Assembly (NCBI RefSeq): GCF_035609205.1
Contig: NZ_CP141184.1
Span: 2,322,501 to 2,386,500, forward strand
DNA: 64,000 bases
Direction: 5' to 3'
From: Hymenobacter sp. GOD-10R
GTDB taxonomy: Bacteria; Bacteroidota; Bacteroidia; Cytophagales; Hymenobacteraceae
The stretch's first letter is position 1. Every line of letters starts with the position of its first letter. Under the pieces are notes generated by a model. It had not been told where the DNA came from, did no database searches, and saw nothing but the letters and a program-made list of their open reading frames with translations. The translations under genes were made by a program, and so were the position numbers. Positions 63,617-64,000 of this stretch are shown here, one piece after another.

Positions 63617-64000
63617 ATGTACGAACGACTACGTGCGTATTTCCAACGCCAGCTCGCCATTTCCGACGCGCAGTTTGAGGTGGTGAAGCAGGCATTAATA
63701 CCAAAGGTGTTGCAGAGAAATGAACTGGTCGTGTGGCAGGGTGAAGTGGAACGACGCGGCGCTTTTGTGGTGAAAGGGTGCCTGCGCAGCTACGTAGTCG
63801 ACAAGAAAGAGAAAGAACATATCATTCAGTTTGCGCCCGAGAACTGGTGGATATCCGACCAGCACAGTATGCTGCGCGGCTTGCCCGCTATGTGTTCCAT
63901 TGAAGCGGTAGAGGAATCGGAGGTACTGCTTTTCGGCCCCGACTTCTTTCCGCTATTGCAAACGCTTGGCCCAGCGTTTCAGGCGTTCTTTCATACGCTG
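63617..64000 (+). CDS. Crp/Fnr-family regulator, truncated by window end
   Basis: An open frame from ATG 63617 to the window end, 128 codons without a stop, encoding MYERLRAYFQRQLAIS and a cyclic-nucleotide-binding-like beta-roll. The pattern is typical of Bacteroidota Crp/Fnr-type regulators: LVVWQGEVERRGAFVVKG, then CLRSYVVDKKEKEHIIQF, APENWWISDQHSM (the segment corresponding to the cNMP pocket), then VEESEVLLFG. The C-terminal helix-turn-helix lies beyond the window. It was identified by translating the sequence directly. Ligand and target are unknown; many members of this group have lost the cAMP-binding residues. Confidence 0.82.
   Translation, partial: MYERLRAYFQRQLAISDAQFEVVKQALIPKVLQRNELVVWQGEVERRGAFVVKGCLRSYVVDKKEKEHIIQFAPENWWISDQHSMLRGLPAMCSIEAVEESEVLLFGPDFFPLLQTLGPAFQAFFHTL

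Overview
The window reads as chromosomal DNA of a Bacteroidota bacterium, most like Hymenobacter or a close relative in the Cytophagales. Supporting signs are a SusC/SusD pair, a PorX-type PglZ response regulator, TTTG...TAnnTTTG promoters, few Shine-Dalgarno sequences, many outer-membrane proteins and lipoproteins, and hybrid kinases with many PAS domains. The bulk is moderately GC-rich. A few AT-rich patches (about 3.24-4.1 kb, 29.3-30.5 kb, 50.2-51.0 kb) look foreign or non-coding. No CRISPR array, rRNA, complete insertion sequence or prophage was seen.

Layout. (1) 0-11.3 kb: HD phosphohydrolase, porX, then a REC-only regulator and a 1690-residue hybrid kinase lying between porX and tsaE-ald. 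The kinase carries six tandem PAS units repeated at exactly 129 residues. (2) 11.3-14.9 kb: a glutathionylspermidine-synthase-like ATP-grasp protein beside a DUF1190/YgiB-like lipoprotein, a flavin reductase and an unknown gene. (3) 15.0-24.3 kb: a probable carboxylate/acetate module on the + strand. It holds a zinc-ribbon/HTH protein derived from InsA, a porin, an MHS-type symporter, a CbrX-like small membrane protein, a CrbS/CbrA-like transporter-kinase, a REC-only regulator and acetyl-CoA synthetase. (4) 24.4-31.3 kb: nucleoside hydrolase, MOSC protein, Dps with a low-affinity iron permease, tRNA-Leu(GAG), an NFACT/RqcH-type protein, an AT-rich FkbM methyltransferase and a PhnP-like hydrolase. 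(5) 31.4-38.7 kb: a second CheY-like protein plus hybrid kinase, a glycosyltransferase, miaA and an outer-membrane protein. (6) 38.8-43.5 kb: pfkA, a TerB-like protein, a class III aminotransferase and an ECF sigma / anti-sigma / Spy-like operon. (7) 43.9-52.4 kb: susD-susC, two outer-membrane or surface proteins and an AT-rich orphan. (8) 52.5-64 kb: drug-type MFS transporter, bcp, lipocalin, M23 peptidase, FAH hydrolase, M48 lipoprotein operon, mpl, dnaB and a Crp/Fnr regulator cut by the window end.

Two themes stand out. First, the window is rich in signalling genes (three sensor kinases, four free-standing response regulators), yet no response regulator has a recognisable DNA-binding domain. 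Output must pass through PorX-type enzymatic regulators, HPt relays or partners elsewhere. Second, the tetranucleotide CTAG, which many bacteria avoid, is conspicuously common here, especially as CCTAGG and as the codon pair CTA-GGN. The leading candidates for something undescribed are the six-unit PAS kinase at the porX locus and the acetate module with a domesticated transposase-type regulator and a CrbR replacement lacking HTH.

All assignments come from reading the sequence and recalled family knowledge. No database search was run.
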